64,000 bases of DNA. Source: Yamagishiella unicocca (Eukaryota; Chlorophyta; Chlorophyceae; Chlamydomonadales; Volvocaceae). Positions 13,801 through 22,974 of the stretch are shown one piece after another. Position 1 is the stretch's first letter; every line of letters starts with the position of its first letter. The translations under genes and the position numbers were made by a program. Location of the stretch: assembly GCA_003116995.1 (NCBI GenBank), contig BDSL01000089.1:62001-126000 (forward strand), given 5' to 3'. Below the pieces are notes generated by a model, which saw only the letters and a program-made list of their open reading frames with translations, was not told where the DNA came from and searched no databases.

Positions 13801-16800
13801 GAGATGGTATTAGGCAACCACTCGCGCAGGAACCGGCTGGCATTTTTGTTCGCATACGATGCTGAACTTGGCCTTTATTTCGCGCACGTGCGACCGAATT
13901 AATTCGAAGCCGATTGAGGCATTGGATCAAATTAGACTCAACGAAGTTGCCACGTGTTTTCGAAGCGAATAAATCGTACGCTTGTAACAAGCCGATATCA
14001 CCTGCCAGGCCGCCAATTGTCAACTCCCACATAATTTGTATCACAAGTGAACATACCTCCAGTAAGCAAGCCATGTCCAACCTAGTGCCCTTTATCATAC
14101 CAAAGCGCGAGGATAGTCAATTTAACGCGGTTTCAGCCGGCACTGCGCAAGCTAGAAACGTTCAGCCACTCGCGGTGACATACTGCAGTGCCATTTCAGC
14201 TGGCCGCGTGCCGTTCTTACGCGTATGCCACGCCGCGCCGCCTTCCATGGCGCCGGCCGTTCAGGCCAATCCGCCGCAAGCCGCTCGACCTGCTGCTCCA
14301 GCAGCAGCGGCTGATCCAGGAGGCCCGTCACAACCTCCTGTCGATATGGCAGCAGGACCGGAGCGCGACAGCAATGCGGGGCCTCCAGCGCGCCAAGCAG
14401 GCATGGCTCAAGTCGACGCTCGGCGCGCTGAGATCATCACGCAGACCAAGAACTCAGCAGGTGGGGAAAGCGACCTTCCAGAAGGCCCGGGGGAATTCGA
14501 ATCCGGAGGAGCTCAACGCAACGCATCTGCATCGACTCGCACCATGCGTGGACGACTGCGAGCCAAATCAAAATTCTGGGAGAAATTCTGCCGTAACCCA
14601 CTAGTGCTGCAGTGGGTAATGACAGGTTTCGTGTTATTCTGGATAGCCGGTCAGCCGCAAGCGGTTTGGCAGAAAAATCACGGATCCGCCAGAGAGCACG
14701 CAGCTTTCGTGGGAGAGGCAGTTCGGGAGCTAGTGCTGACGGGCACCGCTATTGCCGTTCCCGAACAACCCCACTGTGTGTTGCCGTTGGGAGTCGTATG
14801 TCGCTCAGGTTCTGGAAAGAAGAGGCTCATCCTAGATGCGCGGTACATAAACGACCGGGTAGTGACGCCGAGTTTCAAATATGAGACCCTCACCGGCCTG
14901 CAACACGTCCTGAAGCCGAACGATTACGCGTTTACAGTAGACTTGAAGGCAGGGTATCATCACGTCGATATGGACGAGCGGTTTTGGACTTTCCTGGGTT
15001 TTCATTGGGATAACCAATTTTATGTGTTCACCCAGCTGCCTTTTGGACTAGCGCCAGCATGCTGGGCGTTTACGAAGGTGACCCGCGAAATGTTGACGCT
15101 ATGGCGGTCGGAGGGCCTGCGAAACACGGGTTACCTGGATGACAGCAGCCACATGGACCAGGACCCAGTCAACTTGCAAGCTACGCAACGCAAGGTGTTC
15201 AGAGATTTTGAGAGCGCAGGTTTTATTGTTAATCAAGAGAAGAGTGTGACAATGCCGTCACAGCGTTTTAAATATTTAGGGGCCATAGTCGATACAGTGG
15301 AAGGAAGTATCACAGTTCCTAAAGAAAAGCGTGAGGCCCTTATGGCTCAGATAGGGCAAGTGCTCACTGACAGGCACCGTTGCCAGTTACGAGCAGTGGC
15401 GTCGTTAGTCGGCACAGTTATGTCCATGAGTTATTCTTTCGGTGATCTCGCGCTGCTAATGACGCGCAGAACAACCATGTGGATGAATCGTGAACTAGCT
15501 CAAGGCCACTCGCTAAGTCATCATGCTGCGTTAGATCTCGAAGCAATTGCGGAACTACGTTTTTGGCAAGAATCGTTCAAATTTTTCGATGGGCGTAGGC
15601 CCATATGGCCCCCGTCAAACCTTTTCACTTTAAAGGTTTTCACAGACGCGGCAGGTTTCAGCGAGTATTCCAATGGAGGTTGGGGAGGTTGGCTGCACAC
15701 GGCTGCACGCCGGATGGCAGCTGGCCGCTGGGAAATGAGTTCCCAGGGCCTATCTTCGGGATACCTCGAGATGCAAGCGATTTACAATGTCATTACAGCC
15801 ATAAATAGGGATGGGGTCCTTAACTCACAGCGAGTTTTACTTCACACGGACAGCCAAGTTGCTTATGCTGTTCTGAATAAATGGGGCTCGACAGTCCCTA
15901 ATATACAGAACGTTTGCATGGACCTTTTTTGGTATTGTTTGCGAAACTGCATTACGCTTGTGCCCACTTGGATTCCTCGTGAGAGCAATGCGTTAGCGGA
16001 CGCGCTGTCGAAGCGGGACGATGCATGCGACTGGAAATTGCATCCAGCAACTTTCGAGACGTTGAGCAATGAATGGGGACCGTTTTCAGTTGATCTTTTC
16101 GCTTCGGACACGAATTTCCAGTTTCGACCTTTTTACACGTATTTTTATACCCAAGGCAGCCACGGGGTAAACGCATTCGCTCATAAGTGGGAACGTGTGG
16201 CATGGTGCAACCCGCCTTTCGCAGTAATAGCCCGGGTACTTGCTCACGCAGCAGCTTGTAGAACAAGCATCACCCTTATTGCCCCTTTCTGGCCCGGTGC
16301 CCTTTGGTGGCCATCGTTGATAGAAAACGAATTGGTGTTCCAATCGTTTGTATGGGATTGCAAAGTGTTAGGCCCAGGCCAGCACTGGTTTATCGATAGC
16401 AAAGGAGCAGGGCGTCCCGTTGGATGGAGCACGCTTGCACTCTTGCTGGATTTTGCCACTGACTGCCCTTATGCCGTTTTCATTCCCCAATTGTAACCCA
16501 AACAGACCCGGCAATCGCAGCCCTCGTGCGTGGAGCCCTTTGTCGGGACATCCTGACAGCATATCCACAATTAGCGGGTTTAGCAGATGTTATGCTCGAT
16601 AACAACCGCCTCACACGTGCACGCAGCACTTGGCAAGGTTATGACCCAGAGATCCGTCGGTTCATCGCGTTCTGCGCCCGGCACCACGCCCCACCGTTAG
16701 GAACCGACCCGCGCCTAGTCGCCCTGTATTTGACATCACGCCAACAGAACGCGCAAGAACGCCATATTGGCCCACAAGCCGTAGAACGCGCCAGCGCCGC

Positions 16801-19800
16801 TATCACAGCTTTCCACGACCTAGCTGGCCTTCCATCGCCATGCGCGACACCGCTGTGCAAATCTGCAAGGGAAGCGGCGCGCCGCACCCTGTGCAGCAAC
16901 CGACGCCCACGTGGTGTTGCAACACCAGAGGAGATGCAGAAACTAGTAGAAGTCCACCTACACGACGACACGCCGCTAGAAACCCGCATGATCGTTACGT
17001 GCGCCATCATAGCGTTCGCCGGCCTACTACGCTACGATGACCTCGCACACATCCTAGTGCACGAGGAGCTACTACGGTTTTACAACGACCGGGTCGAGAT
17101 CTACCTTTACCGCAGTAAAACCGATCAGTACTGCGGAGGCGCAGTAGTCACCATTGGTCGGGTCGGCGGACCATGCTGCCCCGTGCAGCTACTCTCCACG
17201 CTGCTCACCATTGGCGAGTACAAAAGGCTCCCCAGCCTTCGCCCACGCCGAGGTGGGAACGGCGCATTGGAAGATGCCGAAGACGTCGGGCCACTACTGC
17301 GGGCCATCAACCCCCGCACAGGCCGTTTCGCGCAGCTCACAGCAGCCCTGCCAGCCGTAATCCCGCCACTCTCTTACGACGATTTTCGGGCCGCACTCAA
17401 GCGCCTGTGCAGCGTAGCTGGGATCCGCACCACCCTATGCCCGCACGATCTGCGCCGCGGAGGTGCGACAACCGCTGTCGCAAATGGCGCCGACCGCACC
17501 GTAGTGCAGAAACTCGGTCGCTGGAAGAGCAACCAAGTGTTCGAGTTCACCTACGTGCGCGAGAGCGCTGAGAACCAGGTTGAGGTCACGGGCAGGCTCG
17601 GCCTCCGCCTCGGCCCTGCCTGAAGCGATATCTGTTGCTACTTTCAAGGTCCGGAGATGATGCAATTTGATGTTGTACTACCGGCCACTATAGGCAACAT
17701 GAAAAATCTGTCGACTGACAATTGTTTGCCCTTTCCGTTTGCAGCTGGTTGGGAGATGGGGATGCCGGGAACTGAGTGCCGGTCAGGGGATTACCGGGAT
17801 CTGAGTGCCGGTTTTAGTGCTACTTGGGAGGTTTTTTGCCGCCGGGAGCTGAGTGCCGGCGTGCGGGACTGTTCAAACTTGTAACGTACTGAGGACAAGA
17901 AACGCAGACTTCTCTGTAAGAGAAGGCTAGTTCTTGGACGAAGTACGGCACAGCCGTACTCCGTCTTATTGATAACTAGGCTGATCCCGCTTTCAGCGGT
18001 ATCCGCCGTAGTATAACATTATCATAGTATATTCCTAGTTGTCCCTAATAGTTGATTCCAACATGAACGACGGGAACCTGCCGGCCCCTGCAGCCTGCCA
18101 CCCGCCCACCCGTGCTGACTGACCCTGTTCTCCGCTGCAGCCGCCGGGCCAGTGCCAGTGGCGTCATCGCCCGTCCGGCCCGGTCGAGTTACGCGAGTTC
18201 GGTCCTCTGTACGGGTCCGTGCCAGAGGGAGGGCTCCGCCGTGGTCCGGTTCGACGCCGATTCCGATGAGCGTCTGGTGTTCCCTCCTGGCCCTGGCCAA
18301 GGACTCCAGCGACGATGCGATTTTGCTGTCGCGCTACTTAGTGTATTTGCCGCCGGCCTTTTCTAGGCCCGCGATGCAGTTAGTTTGCCTCCGGGCCCTG
18401 CGGGCCGGAGATGATGCAATTTGATGTTGTACTACCGGCCACTATAGGCAACATGAAAAATCTGTCGACTGACAATTGTTTGCCCTTTCCGTTTGCAGCT
18501 GGTTGGGAGATGGGGATGCCGGGAACTGAGTGCCGGTCAGGGGATTACCGGGATCTGAGTGCCGGTTTTAGTGCTACTTGGGAGGTTTTTTGCCGCCGGG
18601 AGCTGAGTGCCGGCGTGCGGGACTGTTCAAACTTGTAACGTACTGAGGACAAGAACCGTCTATCTTTGCCAACCCGCACCATGCTGCATGCTTGTGCCGT
18701 ACCTTCACGCGCAGCTGGTAAGGCGCAAGCACATATGACTTGAAGAAGAGGCGTTTGACCTTTGCTACCTCCGCTATGAAGGCCAGCTCCAAGTCCGGCA
18801 CGACCAACACACAACCTGAAAGAAAGACTTTGGCTCCCTGCTTGACGCCACCTAATAAACCGTTCCTGCACGCGTAGTCAATGTTCCATGTGCGGCGGAC
18901 AACAAACTTCGTGATCAACCACCAGCCAGCAGTATTTCAAAAGCTCGAGACAACAGCAGTACGCTCCTACTCATATCCAAGGGATCGCGCACGAAATCAT
19001 GTCGAAGGCATAAGCAATTATCCTGAAGGCGTGAGCCATTGGTCCTAGGCATCTAGATAGCCATAAGCGATTATCATGAGGGCTTGAGAAATGGACACCA
19101 TGCACCTTGGTAACCACAAAGGAAAAGGGGAGGCGGCCCATTTAGAATAATTCCCCCTGGGTTCGGGGTTTCTAGTGGGGTTTCTAGTGGTTTGGTCGAA
19201 TGTGTTTTCTTCTTCCTGCGCCTCTCTCAGTGTCAGGCAATGCGCCGATGCATGGTTCCATCTTACCGTCTGGAGCCACATTTAACAGTTACTACACAAA
19301 GACGGATGATGCCATACGTTTGGTATCGATCGGCCGTAGCTCCATCCAAAGATGGAGCCAGGATTGTGACCGCGCGGTCGGTCACAGCAGATAGATTCAC
19401 TCCTCCCTGCCATACCTGCTGGGCGAGAATTTGCGGGGACCCCTCTGCGCTAGCTGGAGCAGCTTGGAATGATAGGCTCTTAATAATGTAATGCAAGCTT
19501 CGGTCCAGCAGAAGCAGTCCTATGATTAGGTTGGATGCTCTGCCTGTAGAAATGCCTTTGCGAATGAGAAAGAGCCACGCACTGGTCGGTGGTGGTCCTA
19601 TGACCGGCACTGGGTCGCCGTGGATAGGGACCATACGTACGTAGTTGCGGCGCGCGCTAGATGCTCGATCGGCTGAAACGAAGGTTACCGGGTACACCAT
19701 GTAGTAGCTTGCAGCTCAGCGCTGTTCTCGTTTCATACGTGCTAGGGAGTGGCTGGTCCGGCGTAAGTAACAATCGTGTTATCATAGGTCGACGTATTCG

Positions 19801-22095
19801 GTGCCTGCATGTACGGCCCTACTGCCGTACGCTCGGCGTGCCTTGCACTGCTGGCGCTCGTCCCTCCCACACCTCCTCTCTCACCTTCCGTCGCCAAAGC
19901 TGAGCATCCCAATGAACAATAGGTCGCTGGACATGTCCGGTTGCGTGGCGTAAGGCAAATTGACGAGCGTCAGGTCGTACAACCGGGCTACCCACGCCGA
20001 CGGGCTCGACGTTTGTGCTTCTGCTGCGCGCCACGCGCCCTCGATTCCGGACAGGTCGAGGGTGGTGGTCCGAGATGGGTCGCCCAGGAGCACCAGCCGC
20101 CGCCCGCTGGGCACAAGAACCTGCGATCGAATGAACATGAGGACATGTAAGCCGCGGAGCGAGGGCGTGGGGGAGAAGCGCGAGCTTGGTTGCACGATCG
20201 TTCTGTGTCAAGGTGCAAGCTTTGGCGGAGCCTGTATCAGTATCCTTTGAGTTGCTTGACCGTACGACACCTAAGATGCCTACACGTTCTGGCGTTTGTT
20301 CTGGCGTTTGGTGAGAACCAGGGTAGACAAGTCGTATATAATATAAGACGATCCGGTTACACGGTATAGGAGACGGAGCGCAGAAGCTGGTGGGCCAATA
20401 GTTTTTTGGCACGCGTATAAGTGTGCAAGGGAGGAGGCGCGGGGCCTTTGGACGGACCGAGAGGCAGGGGGCGCTAGGTAGCATGTGGCCGGGTGACGGC
20501 CTGCCAGCGCCGGCTGGGCGCTGGCTTGCTGGGGTAAAAGGAGGATCCGAGGCAAACCCCGGTACGTGCAAGAGCCGTACGGGCAATACCATCCCACTCC
20601 CGCTGCCTGCCGTACCCCGCTCCGCCGGAACCGCTCACCGGTTCCCAGCTTCCGTCCGCTGCCAGCGCCACGTCGGCGGCGATGGACAGGAGCACGGGAC
20701 CCTCCGTGGAGTTAAGAAGCGCTGCTGTGTCCGCACCCAGCTGTGAGCCCTTCGTGACGGCCCGGGCGGCGCACGGCTGAGGCGCCAGCACGCCACTATC
20801 GGGGCACGTCAGCGTGACGTTGGTCCACTCCACCTCCCCGCCCGTCCCAGGGGAGTCGTTCTCGCCCGGCGCCCGCGAGGTGTGGCGAGTGATGCGCACG
20901 ACTCCGCCATCCACAGCCACCCCCGGGCTGTAGAACCAGGTGTCGGTGTTTGCACACATGCTCAATATCGCCCTGTCCATGTCCTCGACTGACAGCACAA
21001 TCGTGACATCGTTCAGATGCAGTGTCGCTCCCCCGTCCACCCGAATAAGGCCCGAGGGCGCCAGTCCTCCCAGTGTGGTGGCGGTGCCCAGCGGCTGGCT
21101 CACGTTCACCAGGAAGAGGGACAGAGATGATAGAGTGAGCTGCTGGCCTGTAGGGATTAGGCAAGGACCGCAGTAGTGTTGATCGGGTGAACCGAAAGCC
21201 ACGCACGCACGCACTTCCTCGTCCCTTTACGTCCGGTATGCAGATAGAGCTTGCATTGCAACAGGAACGCACAAGAATGGACGGAACCCCAAAAGCAACA
21301 TGTCAGTTGCAGTGCAACCCTGATCCTGTGGGCTGTAGTGGCAACACGCATCGATCGCTAGCTTCTCCTAAGATTTATATTCCATATGAACCTGCTGCTA
21401 GGATAGATAGACACAAATCCTCAGCCACCCGTTAGCTAACTGCTGACGGTGTCATCCGCCCTGCTATTGTGTACCTTCATCCGAAAAAGGGGAACGGCAT
21501 CATAAGCCCCAGGAGCGACCCCACAGCGCAGGTGTATGCCATGGACTGCCAGCTGTCAGACATACATGGGCATCTCTACATCTGACAATATGTAGCAAGG
21601 CAGGCAACTTCTCCACGTACCGGCGTATAGCGCTACACTAGGCCCCTCTGTCCCCGTCGGGATGGCGGGCGGCGACCAGACAATCATCGTGAAAGGTGCG
21701 TCCGCGGGTTGGGGACCATCTGTCCTGGAATGCCTACGTACGCAGATAACCGAGCCAAGCGATTAAATCGATTTAGGCAGCAGGTAGGGGGTTCGCGGCG
21801 CCGGGTAGCCCGGCAGGACTTACTCTGCCCCGCGAAGATTGATTCGCCCCGTGAAGTCAGTGCCATGGCCGCGCAGGGTAACGGACGACGCGCCCGGAGG
21901 AAATGTCGCGGGAAGCTGGTGAGCAGCAGCATCGGTGTCCGACAACACTGAAACGTCACCGCGGGGCAGTAGTGTCTTTGTTGCTAGTAGGGACTGCACC
22001 GTGAGATCTCCCAATGCACCCGGAGCGGATAGCAGTAGCAGCAGTAGCATTGTCACTTGGAGAACCACTGACACCTGCATCATGCCCCAGAACAT
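1795..22095 (-). CDS. receptor-like protein kinase, tandem copy A (RLK-A), multi-exon
   Basis: Predicted single-pass membrane receptor kinase. Exons in transcription order: E1 22095-21824, E2 21724-21621, E3 21147-20639, E4 20120-19885, E5 18815-18674 (tentative), E6 12316-12239, E7 11908-11772, E8 11044-10891, E9 10471-10265, E10 9582-9179 (5' edge tentative), E11 8825-8626 (Pro-rich), E12 to 8455 (frame uncertain), E13 7972-7804, E14 7398-6701, E15 6322-6155, E16 5824-5669, E17 4871-4661, E18 4206-4045, E19 3456-3325, E20 3045-2840, E21 2403-2233, E22 1953-1795. The start MFWGMMQV leads into a hydrophobic signal peptide. Junctions are GT...AG and phases join, except around E5 and E10-E12. 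A DIRS element of 6 kb sits in the E5-E6 intron. Ligand and pathway are unknown. The copy may be functional or decaying: without an unseen intron, the E11 frame stops early. Confidence 0.75.
6447..6524. repeat. 26-bp x3 intronic minisatellite
   Basis: Three direct units of 26 bp (CATCAGACATGCCCCTTTCT plus a CACACA tail) in the intron between E14 and E15 of RLK-A. Copies B and C have no such array at the matching place, so it expanded after duplication. Confidence 0.85.
6701..7398 (-). other. RLK-A transmembrane and juxtamembrane exon (E14)
   Basis: The exon starts with an extracellular stretch rich in PNPPSPSP, then a hydrophobic helix of about 23 residues beginning WVVPVVSVLSAVFGALLLAA. A stop-transfer cluster (YRRSRQRRK) follows, then a Ser/Ala-rich cytosolic linker ending TGCMGATE at a GTGGGT donor. 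The 698-nt exon is in phase with its neighbours. Copies B (707 nt) and C (632 nt) keep helix and basic cluster. This fixes the topology: everything upstream is extracellular, the kinase cytosolic. Confidence 0.88.
12633..12826 (+). repeat. DIRS/PAT split direct repeat A1
   Basis: 194 bp, matching A2 at 17902-18095 with no difference seen. It opens ACGCAGACTTCTCTGTAAGA and contains a short inverted repeat around GTACGGCACAGCCGTAC. It runs into the first 11 codons of the gag-like ORF (ATG at 12794). Confidence 0.95.
12794..13534 (+). CDS. gag-like ORF1 of the DIRS/PAT element
   Basis: A 246-residue ORF with ATG at 12794; the upstream eight in-frame codons begin with TTG and are unlikely to be used. 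No zinc knuckle is visible. The N-terminal two thirds are mostly helical in composition. The C-terminus is basic and low-complexity, with RGLGGGRGG, Gln/Tyr/Pro-rich repeats and a final RGRGRGHY, suggesting RNA binding. Position directly after A1 and upstream of the RT ORF fits the gag slot of DIRS elements. The role as a nucleocapsid-like protein is inferred from position and composition, not from homology I can show. The first 33 nt lie within repeat A1, so A2 carries a truncated second copy of the start. Confidence 0.8.
   Translation: MNDGNLPAPAAIIQQQLPGLRRDPPQQEAIVAANNYTLAQTVKAQARAEFEMRCRKPVDIAGPDRPRSLQEEFDHTFLLGSKLWSIIKLVDAVKPFLPAEALPVVEVITQEAVAGSRLVDVYRAASEAGARCSTLHTEVRSAYYQDRVGLALQPTPEVETGAIRLFDLDHTVYKQACKEVKSVKGIDPRAEPRPPPVAEARKRQRGLGGGRGGAAQGQYGQPAPQQYYNQPPPPQQAQRGRGRGHY
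13535..14072 (+). other. DIRS internal untranslated spacer between ORF1 and ORF2
   Basis: About 540 bp without a credible ORF. Variants of a TCGCGCT/TTCGCGCT motif recur between about 13635 and 13830, spaced 25-35 bp. The ORF2 frame is open from 13914 but has no ATG before 14073, so this stretch is probably leader sequence or holds a splice acceptor. Confidence 0.5.
14073..16496 (+). CDS. DIRS/PAT ORF2: reverse transcriptase, RNase H, methyltransferase-like domain
   Basis: 807 residues from ATG 14073. A Pro/Ala-rich N-terminus of about 150 residues is followed by an RT domain with KKRLILDARYIND, the TVDLKAGYHH motif and the active site YLDD (354-357). RNase H follows with the expected acidic residues at D525 (TDAAG), E566, D593 (HTDSQ) and D643 (ADALSK). 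The last 150 residues carry VDLFASD and the motif NPPF (713-716), matching the Dam-like N6-adenine methyltransferase domain of DIRS and PAT elements. No stop or frameshift interrupts it. It copies element RNA into DNA; the methyltransferase role is unknown. It ends inside an overlap with the recombinase frame. Confidence 0.95.
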   Translation: MSNLVPFIIPKREDSQFNAVSAGTAQARNVQPLAVTYCSAISAGRVPFLRVCHAAPPSMAPAVQANPPQAARPAAPAAAADPGGPSQPPVDMAAGPERDSNAGPPARQAGMAQVDARRAEIITQTKNSAGGESDLPEGPGEFESGGAQRNASASTRTMRGRLRAKSKFWEKFCRNPLVLQWVMTGFVLFWIAGQPQAVWQKNHGSAREHAAFVGEAVRELVLTGTAIAVPEQPHCVLPLGVVCRSGSGKKRLILDARYINDRVVTPSFKYETLTGLQHVLKPNDYAFTVDLKAGYHHVDMDERFWTFLGFHWDNQFYVFTQLPFGLAPACWAFTKVTREMLTLWRSEGLRNTGYLDDSSHMDQDPVNLQATQRKVFRDFESAGFIVNQEKSVTMPSQRFKYLGAIVDTVEGSITVPKEKREALMAQIGQVLTDRHRCQLRAVASLVGTVMSMSYSFGDLALLMTRRTTMWMNRELAQGHSLSHHAALDLEAIAELRFWQESFKFFDGRRPIWPPSNLFTLKVFTDAAGFSEYSNGGWGGWLHTAARRMAAGRWEMSSQGLSSGYLEMQAIYNVITAINRDGVLNSQRVLLHTDSQVAYAVLNKWGSTVPNIQNVCMDLFWYCLRNCITLVPTWIPRESNALADALSKRDDACDWKLHPATFETLSNEWGPFSVDLFASDTNFQFRPFYTYFYTQGSHGVNAFAHKWERVAWCNPPFAVIARVLAHAAACRTSITLIAPFWPGALWWPSLIENELVFQSFVWDCKVLGPGQHWFIDSKGAGRPVGWSTLALLLDFATDCPYAVFIPQL
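16463..17623 (+). CDS. DIRS/PAT ORF3: tyrosine recombinase
   Basis: Catalyses integration of the circular element DNA. The frame is open from 16463, overlapping the end of ORF2 by 34 nt in the -1 frame. There is no ATG near the overlap: the first candidates are GTG at 16526 or the ATG of MLDNNRL near 16590, which would trim the N-terminal helices. Numbering from 16526, catalytic residues are R169 (GLLRYDDL), K198 (YRSKTD), H307 and R310 (PHDLRRGG), W333 in the second His position (GRWKS) and nucleophile Y343 (FTYVRES). The frame is intact to TGA at 17623. Translation may need -1 frameshifting, reinitiation or a spliced RNA. The ORF ends 27 bp before repeat B1. Confidence 0.93.
   Translation: MPLCRFHSPIVTQTDPAIAALVRGALCRDILTAYPQLAGLADVMLDNNRLTRARSTWQGYDPEIRRFIAFCARHHAPPLGTDPRLVALYLTSRQQNAQERHIGPQAVERASAAITAFHDLAGLPSPCATPLCKSAREAARRTLCSNRRPRGVATPEEMQKLVEVHLHDDTPLETRMIVTCAIIAFAGLLRYDDLAHILVHEELLRFYNDRVEIYLYRSKTDQYCGGAVVTIGRVGGPCCPVQLLSTLLTIGEYKRLPSLRPRRGGNGALEDAEDVGPLLRAINPRTGRFAQLTAALPAVIPPLSYDDFRAALKRLCSVAGIRTTLCPHDLRRGGATTAVANGADRTVVQKLGRWKSNQVFEFTYVRESAENQVEVTGRLGLRLGPA
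17651..17901 (+). repeat. DIRS/PAT split direct repeat B1
   Basis: 251 bp, repeated as B2 at 18405-18655 with no difference seen. Contains GAACTGAGTGCCGG-like subrepeats (about 17770-17860) and TGTAA at 17880-17884, a volvocine poly(A) signal. It abuts A2, giving the B1A2 junction expected of a circle-templated PAT element. The 75-codon ORF inside is probably fortuitous. Confidence 0.95.
17902..18095 (+). repeat. DIRS/PAT split direct repeat A2
   Basis: 194-bp copy of A1 directly joined to B1, including the first codons of the gag-like ORF. After 18095 the sequence departs from the ORF1 sequence. Confidence 0.95.
18096..18404 (+). other. DIRS/PAT spacer between A2 and B2
   Basis: 309 bp unique to this position in the element, GC-rich, without a supported ORF. 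In PAT-type elements this inner spacer separates the second A and second B repeats. Confidence 0.7.
18405..18655 (+). repeat. DIRS/PAT split direct repeat B2 (right end)
   Basis: 251-bp copy of B1; TGTAA at 18634-18638 probably directs 3'-end formation of the element RNA. Host sequence resumes at 18656 with CCGTCTATCTTTGCC, which aligns with RLK-B near 44215. Confidence 0.95.
19198..19296 (+). repeat. dispersed GTAACNGTTAC-family repeat in RLK-A intron
   Basis: Contains CTCTCAGTGTCAGGCAATGC, a variant of GATGCATGGTTCC, and AACAGTTACTACACA, the family pattern seen at more than ten sites. The same insertion is present at the matching place in RLK-B (44925-45020), so it predates the A/B duplication. 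Confidence 0.75.
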
Positions 22096-22521
22096 TTGAG
22101 CCAGCGGGCCTCCAACATTGATAGCATTAGCTGACAACTTACTGCCATTCCTTGAGGAACGGGTATGTAACAACAAAACATACGTGGACACAACGAAGGG
22201 AGAGTCACGTCTTCAAGCCGCGGCGCAACGGCGCTACTATAATGCCACTCTCATTGCACAACTTGCCAAACCATCACTGTATTTGGATAAATATATGTTA
22301 GTGTGGCGTTTTACAGCGAGTAATTATGGCAAAGCGGTAACTTTTGCGGCTTCAGGCGTCGAAGATAAACTACGGTTAACCACGTTATCCTTATTACTAC
22401 GGTATGCCGAGGACTTCAACTCGGCGAGAAGTTCTTAGCCGCCGATGGGCGAATTACTACGATCGTCTGCACTACATTGTCGTACGCCGGGTCCCGACTG
22501 GAAAACCCTCCGAAACCCAAG
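22068..22521. repeat. 454-bp tandem duplication, gene-proximal unit
   Basis: First of two head-to-tail units. It contains the first nine codons of RLK-A and about 425 bp of 5' flank. The second unit (22522-22974) differs at only a few positions. RLK-B has one diverged copy at 50150-50600. Confidence 0.92.
22096..22521 (-). promoter_or_regulatory. RLK-A 5' flank / putative promoter
   Basis: Sequence immediately upstream of the signal-peptide ATG (22095). On the minus strand it has an AT-rich TATA-like stretch (complement of ATAAATATAT at 22287-22296) about 195 bp upstream of the ATG. Its similarity to the RLK-B flank supports a shared regulatory function. No transcription start can be fixed from sequence. 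Confidence 0.45.
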
Positions 22522-22974
22522 CTGACACCTGCATCATGCCCCAGAACCTTTGAGCCAGCGGGCCTCCAACATTGATAGCATTAGCTGACAACTTACTGCC
22601 ATTCCTTGAGGAACGCGTATGTTAAAACAGAACATACGTGGACACAACGAAGGGAGAGTCACGTCTTCAAGCCGCGGCGCAACGGCGCTACTATAATGCC
22701 TCTCTCATTGCACAACTTGCCAAACCATCACTGTATTTGGATAAATATATGTTAGTGTGGCGTTTTACAGCGAGTAATTATGGCAAAGCGGAAACTTTTG
22801 CGGCTTCAGGCGTCGAAGATAAACTACGGTTAACCACGTTATCCTTATTACTACGGTATGCCGAGGACTTCAACTCGGCGATAAGTTCTTAGCCGCCGAT
22901 GGGCGAATTACTACGATCGTCTGCACTACATTGTCGTACGCCGGGTCCCGACTGGGAAACCCTCCGAACCCCAG
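22522..22974. repeat. 454-bp tandem duplication, distal unit
   Basis: Distal copy of the RLK-A start region and promoter. The base change at the position equivalent to 22093-22095 turns the initiator ATG into AGG, so this copy cannot start an identical signal peptide, though an internal ATG (the MMQV methionines) persists without a following exon. Confidence 0.9.

Larger units (their letters stand above)
12633..18655 (+). mobile_element. complete DIRS/PAT-type (Kangaroo-like) tyrosine-recombinase retrotransposon
   Basis: A 6,023-bp element with the split-direct-repeat plan of PAT elements: A1 (12633-12826), ORFs, then B1 (17651-17901) fused to A2 (17902-18095), a 309-bp spacer, and B2 (18405-18655). 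The A and B pairs look identical. Three intact ORFs encode a gag-like protein, RT/RNase H with a methyltransferase-like tail, and a tyrosine recombinase. There is no integrase, no LTR and no target-site duplication, as expected for insertion by a recombinase. It lies antisense in an intron of RLK-A; RLK-B at 44185-44232 shows the uninterrupted site. Intact ORFs and matching repeats suggest recent insertion. Kangaroo of Volvox carteri is the closest described family I know of; that assignment is from memory of the class, not a search. Confidence 0.95.

Noticed and set aside
13914..14072. Upstream extension of the RT ORF
   Set aside because: Open but lacks an ATG and a family-typical sequence; ATG at 14073 preferred.
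17657..18638. Two identical 75-codon ORFs (MMQFDVVLPATIG...)
   Set aside because: They lie within repeats B1 and B2 of the DIRS element; identity follows from the repeat, and the region is expected to be non-coding.
19240..19700. Conserved minus-strand block (VPIHGDPVP) between RLK-A exons E4 and E5 as an additional exon
   Set aside because: Similar in RLK-B (45130-45375), but no acceptor/donor pair with fitting phase is shared and frames diverge; part of it is a shared repeat. Left as unresolved intron sequence.
22118..22892. Plus-strand ORF containing AQRRYYNATLIAQL, present twice
   Set aside because: Looks protein-like but is doubled only by the 454-bp duplication; the equivalent RLK-B sequence has stops and frameshifts in this frame.
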